Assembly: GCA_963845675.1 (NCBI GenBank) | Contig: CAWJSX010000005.1 | Coordinates: forward strand, 372,001-436,000 | Origin: CAWJMD01 sp963845675 | GTDB lineage: Bacteria > Actinomycetota > Actinomycetes > Actinomycetales > CAWJMD01 | Direction of reading: 5' to 3' | Length of the DNA stretch: 64,000 nt | In this document: positions 26,035-34,451 of the stretch, one piece after another | Numbering within the stretch: the first letter of the stretch is position 1 | Layout: every line of letters starts with the position of its first letter | Position numbers and translations under genes: made by a program | Notes under the pieces: model-generated | Databases searched by the model: none | What the model was told of the DNA's origin: nothing | The model's input: only the letters and a program-made list of their open reading frames with translations

Positions 26035-27153
26035 ATGACCGTCGTCCTGTCCGGCCCCCCGCTGCTCGTGACCGCCGACCGGGTGCTCGCCGACAGCGTG
26101 CGCCAGCTCGCGGCAGCCGTGGGCGTCGAGGTGGTCGTGACCGACACCCCGGCTGCCGCAGGCCGACGCTGGGTCGAAGCCGGTCTGGTGCTGCTGGGGG
26201 ATGACGTGACGCCGCAGTCGCTCCCGGCAGCACGCGACGGGGTGGTCCTGCTGACCCGTCAGGCCGCGGCGGCGACGTGGCAGCGCGCGGCCGAGGTCGG
26301 CGCAGGACGGGTCCTGGCGCTACCGGGCGCGGAGGCGCCGCTCGCCGAGGCGCTGCTCGCCGTCGGGAGCGTGTCTCCGGGCGGCCGCGTCGTCGGCGTC
26401 CTCGGGTCGGTCGGGGGGTGCGGGGCCACGACGCTCACGGTCGCTCTCGCCTCGGGTCAGCCGCCCGGTCGCGCACTCGTCGTGGACGGGGACACGGGGT
26501 CCGGCGGCCTCGACCTCGCCCTCGGAACCGAGCTGGAGCCGGGCCTGCGCTGGCGCGACCTCGTCGGTGTCCGAGGCGCGATGAGACCCGAGGTGCTGGT
26601 CTCGTCGCTCCCGGCGATCGAGGGTCTGCGACTACTCACGTGGGGCGTGTGGGACGACGAGATCGACTCTCCCGCAGTCTCGCTGGCGACACAGCGCGTC
26701 GAGCTCCTGCCACTCGACGCGATGCGTTCGGTCGTCCAGGCGGCGCGGGCGGTGACCGACCTGACGGTGGTGGACCTTGTTCGTCGGCTCGACACGTGCG
26801 CCGCTCAGCACTGGCGCCTGCTGGACCTGGCCGTCCTCCTGGTGCCGGCGCACGTACGAGGCGTCCTGGCCGGCCGGATGGCGCTGGCCCGCCTGGCCGC
26901 GGTGGTGCCCGACGTGCGCGTGGCCGTTCGCCTCCCTCCGCGAGGCGGGCTCGGACTGACGGCGGTCGAGGACGCGCTCGACCAGCCGGTGGTGGCGTGG
27001 CCCAGCCGTCCCCGGCTCGCCGCAGCAGCGGAAGGTGGTGACCTGCTGCACGCCGTCCGCGCAGCCGCGACCGTCCGCGACGCCCGCAACCTGTCGCGTC
27101 TCCTGCCGGGTGCGCGCGGCCTGGGTGTGCCGGGTGCCGAGGGGGCGGCATGA
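26035..27153 (+). CDS. Ssd/CpaE-like MinD-family ATPase-fold protein (Tad locus)
   Basis: A 372-aa protein. Residues about 5-105 resemble a receiver-like or variable N-terminal domain, and residues from about 115 form a MinD/ParA fold starting GVLGSVGGCGATTLTVALA. The Walker A motif is deviant: GGCGATT lacks the usual GKT lysine. VVDGDTGSGGLDLALG and the DLTVVDLVRR strand complete the fold. Homologs (Rv3660c, septum site-determining-like) head Tad operons and probably position the pilus machine at the membrane. The start is the ATG at 26035; no ribosome site is clear. Its end overlaps tadA by 4 bases. Confidence 0.8.
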   Translation: MTVVLSGPPLLVTADRVLADSVRQLAAAVGVEVVVTDTPAAAGRRWVEAGLVLLGDDVTPQSLPAARDGVVLLTRQAAAATWQRAAEVGAGRVLALPGAEAPLAEALLAVGSVSPGGRVVGVLGSVGGCGATTLTVALASGQPPGRALVVDGDTGSGGLDLALGTELEPGLRWRDLVGVRGAMRPEVLVSSLPAIEGLRLLTWGVWDDEIDSPAVSLATQRVELLPLDAMRSVVQAARAVTDLTVVDLVRRLDTCAAQHWRLLDLAVLLVPAHVRGVLAGRMALARLAAVVPDVRVAVRLPPRGGLGLTAVEDALDQPVVAWPSRPRLAAAAEGGDLLHAVRAAATVRDARNLSRLLPGARGLGVPGAEGAA

Positions 27154-28373
27154 CGGGCGGACGCGTCGACGAGTCGGTCGTCTCACGGGTACGGACGCGT
27201 CTCGCCACGGCCGGCGAGGGAGCCGGCCCCGCCCACGTGGCAGCCGCGCTGGCCGGCGCCGGCCAGGCGTCCGGTGCGCCGTGGGGTGCCACCGGCGTCC
27301 TCTCGAAGGTGGCGTCGGTTCGCGCCGAGCTGACCGGGGCCGGCCCCCTGCAGCCGCTGCTCGACGACCCCGACACGACGGACGTGCTGGTCAACGGGCC
27401 GGGGGAGGTGTGGGTGGACCGCGGTGACGGACTTCTACGGCTCGACCTGGACGTCGGCGGCGAGGTGGGGCTGCGGGCGCTGGCCGTCCGGCTCGCCGCC
27501 GTCAGCGGCCGCCGCCTCGACGACGGCTCCCCGTGCGTCGACGTCCGACTCGCCGACGGCGTGAGGCTGCACGCCGTCCTGCCGCCGGTCTCGCCGACAG
27601 GCACGCACCTGTCGCTGCGGGTGCCGCGCCGTCGGACCTTCAGCCTCGACGACCTCGTCGCCTGCGGGACGGTCCCTCCGGCGTGGGCGCCGGTGCTCAC
27701 CGCCATCGTCCGGCGGCGCCTCGGGTTCCTGGTGTGCGGGGGGACGGGGTCCGGCAAGACCACGGTGCTGAGCACGCTGCTCGGACTCGCCGACCCGTCC
27801 GACCGGGTCGTCCTCGTCGAGGACACCGGTGAGCTCACACCCGCCCTGCCCCACGTGGTGCACCTTGAGGCGCGGCACGCGAACGCGGAGGGCGCCGGCT
27901 CGCTCACGCTCGCCGACCTCGTCCGTGAGGCCCTGCGGATGCGTCCCGACCGGCTGGTGGTGGGGGAGTGCCGCGGTGCCGAGGTGAGCGACCTGCTGGC
28001 CGCGCTGAACACCGGGCACGAGGGCGGCTGCGGCACGGTGCACGCCAACACGGCCGGGGACGTCCCCGCCAGGTTGGAGGCTCTGGCCTCTCTCGCGGGG
28101 ATGGACCGCACCGCCACGGCGAGCCAGGTGGCCAGCGCGCTCGACGTCGTGGTCCACCTCGCTCGGACGGCGGGCCGCCGCCGGGTCCAGGAGGTCGCCG
28201 TCGTGATGGCCGACCGGTCGTCCGGGACGCCGTCGGTACGCGTGGAGACGGCGCTCTCGTGCGTGGACGGCCGCGAGCGGACCGGGCCGGGCTGGGACCG
28301 GCTGGCATGCCTGCTCGACCGGGGCCGACCACCCCGCGACCAGGGAGCCGGGACCGAGGTCGGTGACCCGTGA
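27150..28373 (+). CDS. tadA: TadA/CpaF-type secretion ATPase
   Basis: A 407-aa type II/IV secretion ATPase that powers Flp-type pilus assembly. It has a helical N-domain with VASVRAELTGAGPLQPLLDD, then Walker A GGTGSGKTTV (about residues 197-206), the Asp box VVLVEDTGEL, Walker B region RMRPDRLVVGECRGAEV, and the His box NTGHEGGCGTVHANT. The protein lacks the long N-terminal extension of Caulobacter CpaF. Both ends overlap neighbours by 4 bases (ATGA and GTGA types), so it is translated as part of the ssd-tadA-tadB-tadC unit. Confidence 0.93.
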   Translation: MTGGRVDESVVSRVRTRLATAGEGAGPAHVAAALAGAGQASGAPWGATGVLSKVASVRAELTGAGPLQPLLDDPDTTDVLVNGPGEVWVDRGDGLLRLDLDVGGEVGLRALAVRLAAVSGRRLDDGSPCVDVRLADGVRLHAVLPPVSPTGTHLSLRVPRRRTFSLDDLVACGTVPPAWAPVLTAIVRRRLGFLVCGGTGSGKTTVLSTLLGLADPSDRVVLVEDTGELTPALPHVVHLEARHANAEGAGSLTLADLVREALRMRPDRLVVGECRGAEVSDLLAALNTGHEGGCGTVHANTAGDVPARLEALASLAGMDRTATASQVASALDVVVHLARTAGRRRVQEVAVVMADRSSGTPSVRVETALSCVDGRERTGPGWDRLACLLDRGRPPRDQGAGTEVGDP

Positions 28374-29125
28374 CGGGGATCGTCGTGGGTCTGCTCGTCT
28401 GGCTCGCGTTGCTGGTGCCCGGGGGGCCACCGCTGGCGACAACTCGGGCGCCTGGCCACGCTGTCCCCCGGCCGGCCGCTCGCTGGCGGCCGTCGTGGAG
28501 GTCGGCCCGAGCGGGAACCGACCTCGCGTCACGGGTCGCAGAGCTCGCCTCGTTGGTGAGGGCCGGACTCAGCCCGGTCCAGGCCTGGAGGCACGTAGGT
28601 CACGGCCTCGGGGACGACGTCGTTTCGAGTCGGCTGCGGCGTGCGGCGGAGCACGTCGAGTGGGGCCTGTCGCCGGTCCCCGCCCTCCGCGACCTGACGC
28701 CGGGCCCGGCCCGGGCAGGCCGCCGGCTCCCGTGGGACCTGGTGGCTGGTCGGAGCCGGCGCCGGCGCAGCGACGAGGCGGGCCTCGCGGCGTTGGCGGC
28801 GACGTGGGCCGTGCACGAGCGGAGCGGAGCCCCGGTCGCCGACCTGCTCGACACCCTGGTCGTCAGCCTGGACGACGAACGGACGGCCACACAGGCCCGG
28901 CGCGCGGCCATGGCCGCTCCCGTGGCCACGGCTCGTGTGCTCGCCGGTCTGCCGCTCCTGGGTCTTCTGCTGGGGCAGCTGGTGGGCGCCCGCCCGCTCG
29001 AGGTCCTCGTCCACACCCCCGCGGGGCGCACGAGCGGCGCGATCGGCCTGGTCTGCGCCGTGTCGGGCCTGGTGTGGACGCGGCGCCTGGTGCGGGCGGC
29101 AGCCAGAGGCTCACGACCGACGTGA
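28370..29125 (+). CDS. tadB: TadB-like inner-membrane pilus assembly protein
   Basis: A 251-aa protein of the T2SSF fold. A first hydrophobic stretch at residues 3-20 is followed by the cytoplasmic helical domain (ASRVAELASLVRAGLSPVQA, and the second repeat LAALAATWAVHERSGAPVAD) and two C-terminal membrane helices (LAGLPLLGLLLGQLVGA, SGAIGLVCAVSGLVW). With TadC it forms the platform that couples the ATPase to the pilin. It starts inside the tadA stop and ends inside the tadC start, each with a 4-base overlap. Confidence 0.87.
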   Translation: MTGIVVGLLVWLALLVPGGPPLATTRAPGHAVPRPAARWRPSWRSARAGTDLASRVAELASLVRAGLSPVQAWRHVGHGLGDDVVSSRLRRAAEHVEWGLSPVPALRDLTPGPARAGRRLPWDLVAGRSRRRRSDEAGLAALAATWAVHERSGAPVADLLDTLVVSLDDERTATQARRAAMAAPVATARVLAGLPLLGLLLGQLVGARPLEVLVHTPAGRTSGAIGLVCAVSGLVWTRRLVRAAARGSRPT

Positions 29126-29691
29126 TCAGCGCGGCGCTCGCGGGTCTCCTGGTCGCGGCAGCGTGCCTGCTCGCGCAGCGGCGCCCGGTCGACCGGACGG
29201 CGCTACGCCGCCAGAGGCCCCCAGGACGCGGCCCCGAGACGGGTCCGGAGGGAACGGCGCGGGACGGTGAGCCGCACGTGGCGCTTCTTCTGGACCTGTG
29301 CGCGGGAGCCCTGTCCGCGGGTCTGCCGGCCCCGACGGCGCTCCAGGTCGCCGGCCAGGCGGCCGGCGGGAGGCTCGGAAGGCGCTGCGACCTGGCCGGA
29401 GCGACCCTGATGCTCGGGGCCGACCACGAGGCCGCCTGGGCCGACGCCCCGGCCGAGCTCGACCCGGTGCGCCGCACGCTGCAGCTGGTCGCGACGGCCG
29501 GCGTCCCTGGGGCGCCGCTGCTGCGGGGAGCAGCCGCCGCCGAGCGGACACGGACACGGCTCGGCCAGCAGGAGAGGGCCCAGGCGCTCGGTGTCCGCAT
29601 GGTCCTGCCGCTCGGGTTGTGCGCCCTGCCCGCGTTCGCGGCGTGGGGCGTCGTCCCCGTCGTCCTCTCCCTCGCGGGTCAGGTGCTGTGA
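29122..29691 (+). CDS. tadC: TadC-like inner-membrane pilus assembly protein
   Basis: A 189-aa protein, short for the family. It has an N-terminal helix (VISAALAGLLVAAACLLA), one T2SSF-type helical domain (LLLDLCAGALSAGLPAPTAL to AERTRTRLGQQERAQALG) and a C-terminal helix pair ending at VVPVVLSLAGQVL. It pairs with TadB. The GTG at 29122 overlaps tadB by 4 bases. After its stop the coupling breaks: a 138-base regulatory gap separates it from the pilin gene, so platform and pilin can be expressed at different levels. Confidence 0.8.
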   Translation: MISAALAGLLVAAACLLAQRRPVDRTALRRQRPPGRGPETGPEGTARDGEPHVALLLDLCAGALSAGLPAPTALQVAGQAAGGRLGRRCDLAGATLMLGADHEAAWADAPAELDPVRRTLQLVATAGVPGAPLLRGAAAAERTRTRLGQQERAQALGVRMVLPLGLCALPAFAAWGVVPVVLSLAGQVL

Positions 29692-29699
29692 CGTGCTCG

Positions 29700-29737
29700 T
29701 CCACAGGCGTCGTGCACGGGCCGTTGTTGTTCACAGG
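29700..29737 (+). promoter_or_regulatory. Two-box plus palindrome element upstream of the pilin gene (copy B)
   Basis: TCCACAGG at 29700-29707 and TTCACAGG at 29730-29737 flank ACGGGCCGT at 29716-29724. The 8-base gap between first box and palindrome is identical to copy A; the second gap is 5 instead of 3. It starts 9 bases after the tadC stop and lies 92 bases before the pilin ATG, which supports a second promoter inside the Tad cluster. Confidence 0.6.
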
Positions 29738-29738
29738 T

Positions 29739-29809
29739 GCGAGATCGACCTGTTGCCAGGCGATCTCGCGCCACAAGACTCATGGCCATCGGTGGGGCAC
29801 CTCCCCACC
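29739..29809 (+). repeat. Two hairpins in the tadC-pilin gap
   Basis: GCGAGATCG (29739-29747) pairs perfectly with 29761-29769 around 13 bases and begins one base after copy B of the two-box element. GGTGGGG (29791-29797) pairs with CCCCACC (29803-29809) and sits just before the pilin ribosome site. The first could be an operator; the second could protect or regulate the 5' end of the pilin mRNA. Confidence 0.55.
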
Positions 29810-29829
29810 CTTAACCCCGAGGAGTACCC

Positions 29830-30141
29830 ATGCCCGAGCACACGATGACCGACACGGTCGACATGGTCCGAACGGTCGACATGGCCGACAGACCCACCGC
29901 AGGCGGCGACACCGATCGTCCCGGCGGTGCGCCGGCCCCGGCCGGTGCCCGGCAGGCGCCTGCTTTCCCACCGGTGCGCGGCCGACGGGCCGCCGGCGAC
30001 GCGGGGATGGCCACGGCCGAGTACGCGATCGCCACTCTGGCGGCCTGCGGCTTCGCCGGCCTGCTGGTGGTCATCCTCAAGGGTGGTCAGGTGCGAGGTC
30101 TGCTGATGGCCGTCATCGAGCGGGCGCTGAGCATCGGATGA
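29830..30141 (+). CDS. DUF4244/Flp-type prepilin
   Basis: A 103-aa protein. The N-terminal 58 residues are hydrophilic, with a PAPAG-rich linker. Then GMATAEYAIATLAACGF begins, which has the type IV prepilin pattern: Gly59 at the cut site and Glu64 at +5, followed by a hydrophobic helix. Processing would release a mature pilin of about 44 residues, the normal Flp size. The long leader is typical of actinobacterial DUF4244 proteins. GAGGAG lies before ATG 29830. No prepilin peptidase gene is in the window. The stop overlaps the next ATG by 4 bases. Confidence 0.85.
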   Translation: MPEHTMTDTVDMVRTVDMADRPTAGGDTDRPGGAPAPAGARQAPAFPPVRGRRAAGDAGMATAEYAIATLAACGFAGLLVVILKGGQVRGLLMAVIERALSIG

Positions 30142-30524
30142 GAGCGGGCGCCGGTCGCGGGCGCGATCGTGGGCGGGGCGCCGTGACCGCCGAGCTGGCG
30201 GTCGCGCTGCTGGCCGTCACGCTCCTGCTGTCGGGGCTGTCGTCGGTGCTGGGCGTCTCGGTCGCCCGCGTGCAGGTGACCGACGCCGCAGCGGCGGGGG
30301 CACGGCTGCTGGCGCGTGGCGAGGACACCTCCCGGGTGGAGGCGGTCGTCCGTGCTGTGGCAGGGCCGCGCGCGCAGGTCGAGGTCTCGCGCGGCGCAGA
30401 CCTGACGTCCGTGAGGGTCACACGGGTGGTCACCCTGTGGGTTCCCGGTGCGCCGCAGGTGCCGGTGTCCAGCAGCGCGGTCGCCGTCACCGAGGCGGTC
30501 GCCGACCCGGGATCGGACCCGTGA
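30138..30524 (+). CDS. TadE-like pseudopilin
   Basis: A 128-aa protein. After a short basic N-terminus, GAVTAELAVALLAVTLLLSG gives the TadE pattern, including Gly followed four residues later by Ala-Glu, then one membrane helix and an exported beta-rich domain (RVEAVVRAVAGPRAQVEVSR, VTRVVTLWVPGAPQVPVSSS). It is probably a minor pilin. The start overlaps the pilin stop and the end overlaps the TadG-like start, each by 4 bases. Confidence 0.82.
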   Translation: MRAGAGRGRDRGRGAVTAELAVALLAVTLLLSGLSSVLGVSVARVQVTDAAAAGARLLARGEDTSRVEAVVRAVAGPRAQVEVSRGADLTSVRVTRVVTLWVPGAPQVPVSSSAVAVTEAVADPGSDP

Positions 30525-30898
30525 GACCGGCGGAGCCGAGGGACCGCGGCGCGGGCAGCGTCCTGGTCCTGGTGGTCAGCGCCGTGCTGGTGGTCGGGAC
30601 GGTCGGCGTCGGGGTGGTGGGCCAGGTCGTGGCAGCACGCCACCGCGTCGAAGCGGCGGCCGACGAGGCGGCGCTGGCGGCGGCCGGGGCGGTCCGGGTC
30701 CACGGCCCGGCCGCCGCCTGTGGTCAGGCGGCCCGGGTGGCGGGCGTCCAGGGCGCCACCCTGGGCGGGTGCCACGTCGACGAGGACGGCTCCGTGAAAG
30801 TGGTGGTCACGTCCCGGCTCCCGGACTCGGTCGGCCTGGTCGGAGCAGCGGTGGGCACTGTGACCGGGCGGGCGCGTGCCGGACCCGCAGTGCCCTGA
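30521..30898 (+). CDS. Rv3654c-like (TadG-type) small secreted/membrane protein
   Basis: A 125-aa protein with a short N-terminus (RDRGAGSVLVLVVSAVLVVG) leading into one membrane helix, then VVAARHRVEAAADEAALAAA, which is the usual post-helix segment of TadE/TadG-like proteins, and two cysteines (about 70 and 85) that could form an external disulfide. It is the last gene of the Tad operon, as in Mycobacterium where Rv3654c is secreted. It lacks the long von Willebrand-type domain of true TadG. Confidence 0.75.
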   Translation: MRPAEPRDRGAGSVLVLVVSAVLVVGTVGVGVVGQVVAARHRVEAAADEAALAAAGAVRVHGPAAACGQAARVAGVQGATLGGCHVDEDGSVKVVVTSRLPDSVGLVGAAVGTVTGRARAGPAVP

Positions 30899-30931
30899 AC
30901 GAGCCCGCCCGGGCCGGGTGGACCCGGTGCC

Positions 30932-31486
30932 TCAGCGCGTGGGCTCCTGTGGGGGTGCCTGGTGCGACGGCCCGCTGCGGGTCGGAGGAGCCGGCGTGCT
31001 CGCGGGCGCCTCCCCGGGAGCTGCCGGAGCGGACGGCGCCGGCGCGGCAGGAGCCGGTGCGGTGGTGGTCGTGGCGCCCGCGTCCCCGCCGCTCGGCTTG
31101 TCCGTGCGGAGCGGGGCGGTGCGCGCACCTGCGTCCGCCCGGGTCTCGGGGGCGGCACCTGCGGTCCCGGCGGTGCCAGCGGTCCCGGCGGCACCTGCGG
31201 GCACGGCCTTGCGCTCGGCCGCGCGCTCGTCCTCGATGCGGCGCAGGCGCTTCAGCTCGCGACGCTTCTCGACGGAGCGCTTCGAGCCCGAGCGCAGCAG
31301 TCCGAGCGCGAGGACGACCAGCAGCAAGGTGAGGGCGCCCAGGAGGAAGAGCACCAAGGGGCTGGGGGAGAAGACGAGGTTCAGGTCGGTCCACTGCAGG
31401 GGCACTTCCCCGGTGGTGCCGGTCACGACGATGAACACCACAACGGCGGCGGCCGCGAGCAGCAGCAGCAGTGCGAGGACGATCAT
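30932..31486 (-). CDS. LapA/DUF1049-like membrane protein with low-complexity tail
   Basis: A 184-aa protein. Two membrane helices (about residues 2-23 and 44-66) flank VPLQWTDLNLVFSPSPLVLF, the LapA-type arrangement, and are followed by a basic amphipathic helix (RSVEKRRELKRLRRIEDERA). The last about 90 residues are alanine-, proline- and threonine-rich with GTA repeats and no predicted fold. AGGAGG lies before ATG 31486. It is convergent with the Tad operon, ending 33 bases from it. In Gram-negatives LapA joins in lipopolysaccharide assembly; that role cannot apply here, and the function is unknown. Confidence 0.65.
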   Translation of the reverse strand: MIVLALLLLLAAAAVVVFIVVTGTTGEVPLQWTDLNLVFSPSPLVLFLLGALTLLLVVLALGLLRSGSKRSVEKRRELKRLRRIEDERAAERKAVPAGAAGTAGTAGTAGAAPETRADAGARTAPLRTDKPSGGDAGATTTTAPAPAAPAPSAPAAPGEAPASTPAPPTRSGPSHQAPPQEPTR

Positions 31487-31551
31487 GGGTCTCCTCCTGG
31501 TCCGGCCCGGGATGTCCGGGCGCCTACCTGGCCCAGAAGGCTAGTGGTCGG

Positions 31552-33855
31552 TCAGTGCCGGGGCACGCCGGAGGTGCCCTGATCGTCCCGGTCGACGTCG
31601 TCGTCCGGGGCTCCGGACAGCACGGCCCGCAGGACGCGCACCGCACCGCCCTTGTCCAGCGGCTCGTTCCCGTTGCCGCACTTCGGCGACTGCACGCACG
31701 CCGGGCACCCGGCAACGCACGCGCAGCCCTCGACCGCGTCGAGCGTCGCCTGCAGCCACTGGCGGGCCCGCAGCCAGCCGCGCTCTGCGAAGCCTGCGCC
31801 CCCGGGGTGCCCGTCGTGGACGAACACGGTCGCCGCCCCGGTGTCCGGGTGCAGTGCCGTGGACACCCCGCCGACGTCCCAGCGGTCGCACGTCGCGACG
31901 AGCGGCAGCAGCCCGATCGCCGCGTGCTCGGCCGCGTGCACGGCTCCGGGCAGCACCTGCTCGTGCAGGTCGTGCGCGTCCAGGACGGACGGTGGCAGTA
32001 CCCACCAGACGGCGGTGGTGCGCAGGCGCCGTTCCGGCAGGTCGAGCGGTTCCTCGCCGATCGGCTCGCCGCCAGGGTGGGAGCGGACCACGTACGAGGT
32101 CACCCGGCTCGACACCTCGACGGTCCCCAGGTGCAGCGACACCTCGCCCCACCGCACGGTCCGGGCGGTCTCCAGCACGCGGATGTCGCCGACGGAGCGG
32201 GCGGTCGTGGTCCACGGCGGGCTCTCACGCCGCACGAGGGCGAGCCGCTCGTCCAGGTCGAGCGACCGGACGACGTACGTGCTGCCGAGGTGCAGGTAGA
32301 CGGCGCCGGTGTGCACGGTGTGGTCGGCGGCTCCCGCGTCGACCGTCCCGACGACCCGTCCGGTCTCCTCCTCCACCACCCGGACGGGAGCACCGCCTGT
32401 GCCGCGCAGGTCCGTCAGGTCCGTCGCGCGTGCCTGCTGCGTCCAGAACCAGCCGCCGGGTCGGCGCCGCAGCAGTCCGCGGGCGACCAGGACCGCGAGC
32501 AGGTCGGCCGTCCCCGGACCGAAGAGGGCGACGTCCGCCTCGGTGAGCGGCAGCTCCGCGGCGGCCGCGCACAGGTGGGGGGCCAGCACGTGCGGGTTGT
32601 CGGGGTCGAGGACGGTGGCCTCGACCGGCTGGCCGACGAGCGCCTCGGGGTGTCGCATCAGGTAGCTGTCGAGCGGGTCGTCGTCCGCGACGAGGACCGC
32701 GAGCGCGCGGGAGCCGTCCCGGCCCGCGCGGCCGGCCTGCTGCCACAGCGCCGACCGGGTGCCCGGCCAGCCCGCGACGAGGACGGCGTCGAGCCCGGAG
32801 ATGTCGACGCCCAGCTCGAGGGCGTTCGTGCTCGCCATCCCCAGCAGCCGCCCCGACCTCAGGTCGTCCTCGAGCGCCCGCCGGTCCTCCGGCAGGTAGC
32901 CGGCGCGGTAGGCGGCCACTCGTCCGCCGAGGGAGGGGTCGACGTCGGACACCAGACGTCGCGCGGTCAGAGCGACCACCTCGGCGCCCCGCCGCGAGCG
33001 CACGAACGCCAGCGATCGCACCTGCGCGGCCACCAGGTCGGCCAACAGGTCCGACGCCTCCGAGACCGCGCTGCGGCGGGCGCCCGACCCGTCCGGCGCC
33101 TCGGGCGGCTCCCACAGCACCAGGTCGGTGGCACCACGCCGTGAGGCGTCGGTCGTGACCTCGACGACGTCGAGACCCGTGAGCAGATGGGCGGTGCGCG
33201 CGGGTTCCGCCGTCGTCGCGGACGCCAGCACGAACACCGGGTCGGCTCCGTACCGGGCGGCGACCCGCCGCAGGCGCCGCAGCACCGCTGCCACCTGCGC
33301 CCCGAAGACCCCCCGGTACCGGTGGCACTCGTCGACCACGACGTAGCGCAGCCCGCGCAGGAACGGCGCCCACCGCTGGTGCCCGGGCAGCAGGGAGTAG
33401 TGCAGGAGGTCGGGGTTGGTCAGCACGAGCCCGGCGTGGTCGCGCACCCATCGCCGTTCGTCGGCGGGCGTGTCCCCGTCGTAGGTGGCGGCCCTCAGGG
33501 CGGAGAGCGTCGCGCCCCCCTGGCCCAGTGCCTGCAGGCCCGACAGCTGGTCTGCCGCAAGGGCCTTCGTCGGAGCGAGGTAGATGGCAGTGTGCCGGCG
33601 CACCATCAGGTCGTCCGGCGGCTGCAGGAGCGCGCTGAGCACGGGCAGCTGGTACGCCAGGGACTTGCCCGACGCCGTGCCGGTGGAGACGACGACGTGC
33701 CGGCCCGCCCAGGCGTGCTGGGCCACCTGCACCTGGTGGCGCCAGGGCCGGTCGATCCCGGCGGTCCGCCACGCCGCCACGAGGTCGGGCGACGCCCAGG
33801 TCGGCCAGTCGGCCTGCTCGCCGGCGCTGGCCGGCTGGTGGTGGACGTGCCGCAC
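31552..33855 (-). CDS. MrfA/Hrq1-type DEAD/DEAH helicase with C-terminal Cys cluster
   Basis: A 767-aa superfamily 2 helicase. Motif I VVSTGTASGKSLAYQLP (about residues 55-71), motif II VVVDECHRYRG, motif III LASATTAEP, and motif VI QQAGRAGRDGS are present. The C-terminal DUF1998 region carries the metal cluster CACVAGCPACVQSPKC (about residues 720-735). This is the YprA/MrfA family; Bacillus MrfA repairs mitomycin C damage, and Rv3649 is the mycobacterial ortholog. The GTG at 33855 is the first in-frame start. It is divergent from the BldG-like gene. Confidence 0.92.
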   Translation of the reverse strand: MRHVHHQPASAGEQADWPTWASPDLVAAWRTAGIDRPWRHQVQVAQHAWAGRHVVVSTGTASGKSLAYQLPVLSALLQPPDDLMVRRHTAIYLAPTKALAADQLSGLQALGQGGATLSALRAATYDGDTPADERRWVRDHAGLVLTNPDLLHYSLLPGHQRWAPFLRGLRYVVVDECHRYRGVFGAQVAAVLRRLRRVAARYGADPVFVLASATTAEPARTAHLLTGLDVVEVTTDASRRGATDLVLWEPPEAPDGSGARRSAVSEASDLLADLVAAQVRSLAFVRSRRGAEVVALTARRLVSDVDPSLGGRVAAYRAGYLPEDRRALEDDLRSGRLLGMASTNALELGVDISGLDAVLVAGWPGTRSALWQQAGRAGRDGSRALAVLVADDDPLDSYLMRHPEALVGQPVEATVLDPDNPHVLAPHLCAAAAELPLTEADVALFGPGTADLLAVLVARGLLRRRPGGWFWTQQARATDLTDLRGTGGAPVRVVEEETGRVVGTVDAGAADHTVHTGAVYLHLGSTYVVRSLDLDERLALVRRESPPWTTTARSVGDIRVLETARTVRWGEVSLHLGTVEVSSRVTSYVVRSHPGGEPIGEEPLDLPERRLRTTAVWWVLPPSVLDAHDLHEQVLPGAVHAAEHAAIGLLPLVATCDRWDVGGVSTALHPDTGAATVFVHDGHPGGAGFAERGWLRARQWLQATLDAVEGCACVAGCPACVQSPKCGNGNEPLDKGGAVRVLRAVLSGAPDDDVDRDDQGTSGVPRH

Positions 33856-34075
33856 GCGGGACCGCCGTCCCGGGGCTGACAGCAGCGCCTGCGAGGGCGA
33901 CCGACCCCTCGACCTCGCCCGGGAAGGGCGTCACGGCGTCCACCACCGGAGTCTTCCACCGCCGCAGGCGCCCCCGTTGGCGGGTTCGACTGCCCCGTCG
34001 ACGCCGCGGGTGGTTGAATGCCACCGTCGACTGCGCAGTCAGCGCGTCGGAGTCCGAACATTCAGGGGAGACACC

Positions 34076-34429
34076 GTGGACCTGTCCGTCACGAGCCGCG
34101 AGCAGGGTGGGCGCACCGTCGTGGAGGTCGGCGGCGAGATCGACGTCTACACCGCACCGGTCCTTCGCGAGCGACTCAACGACCTCGTGGGGGAGGGTCA
34201 CCACCACCTCGTCGTGGACATGCAGACCGTGGACTTCCTCGACTCGACCGGCTTGGGCGTGCTCGTCGGAGGTCTCAAGCGCGTGCGGGCGCACGACGGT
34301 TCCCTGCACCTGGTCTGCACGCAGGAGAAGATCCTCAAGGTCTTCCGCATCACGGGGCTCACCAAGGTCTTCCCGATCCACCCGAGCGTGGACGAGGCGG
34401 TCGCGGCCTCCGGCGGCTCGGCCTCCTGA
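34076..34429 (+). CDS. BldG-like anti-sigma factor antagonist (STAS domain)
   Basis: A 117-aa STAS protein. The phosphorylatable serine lies in FLDSTGLGVLVGGLKRVRA (Ser about residue 57), after EVGGEIDVYTAPVLRERLND. RIFKV-type strand and VFPIHPSVDEAVAA close the fold. Its strongest resemblance is to Streptomyces BldG, an antagonist acting on several anti-sigma factors. The GTG at 34076 has GGGGAG upstream. The downstream gene encodes the kinase-like partner 22 bases away, and hppA follows, the same neighbourhood as in Streptomyces coelicolor (SCO3549-SCO3547). Confidence 0.92.
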   Translation: MDLSVTSREQGGRTVVEVGGEIDVYTAPVLRERLNDLVGEGHHHLVVDMQTVDFLDSTGLGVLVGGLKRVRAHDGSLHLVCTQEKILKVFRITGLTKVFPIHPSVDEAVAASGGSAS

Positions 34430-34451
34430 GCCCCGGGTCGAGGTCCGAGGG

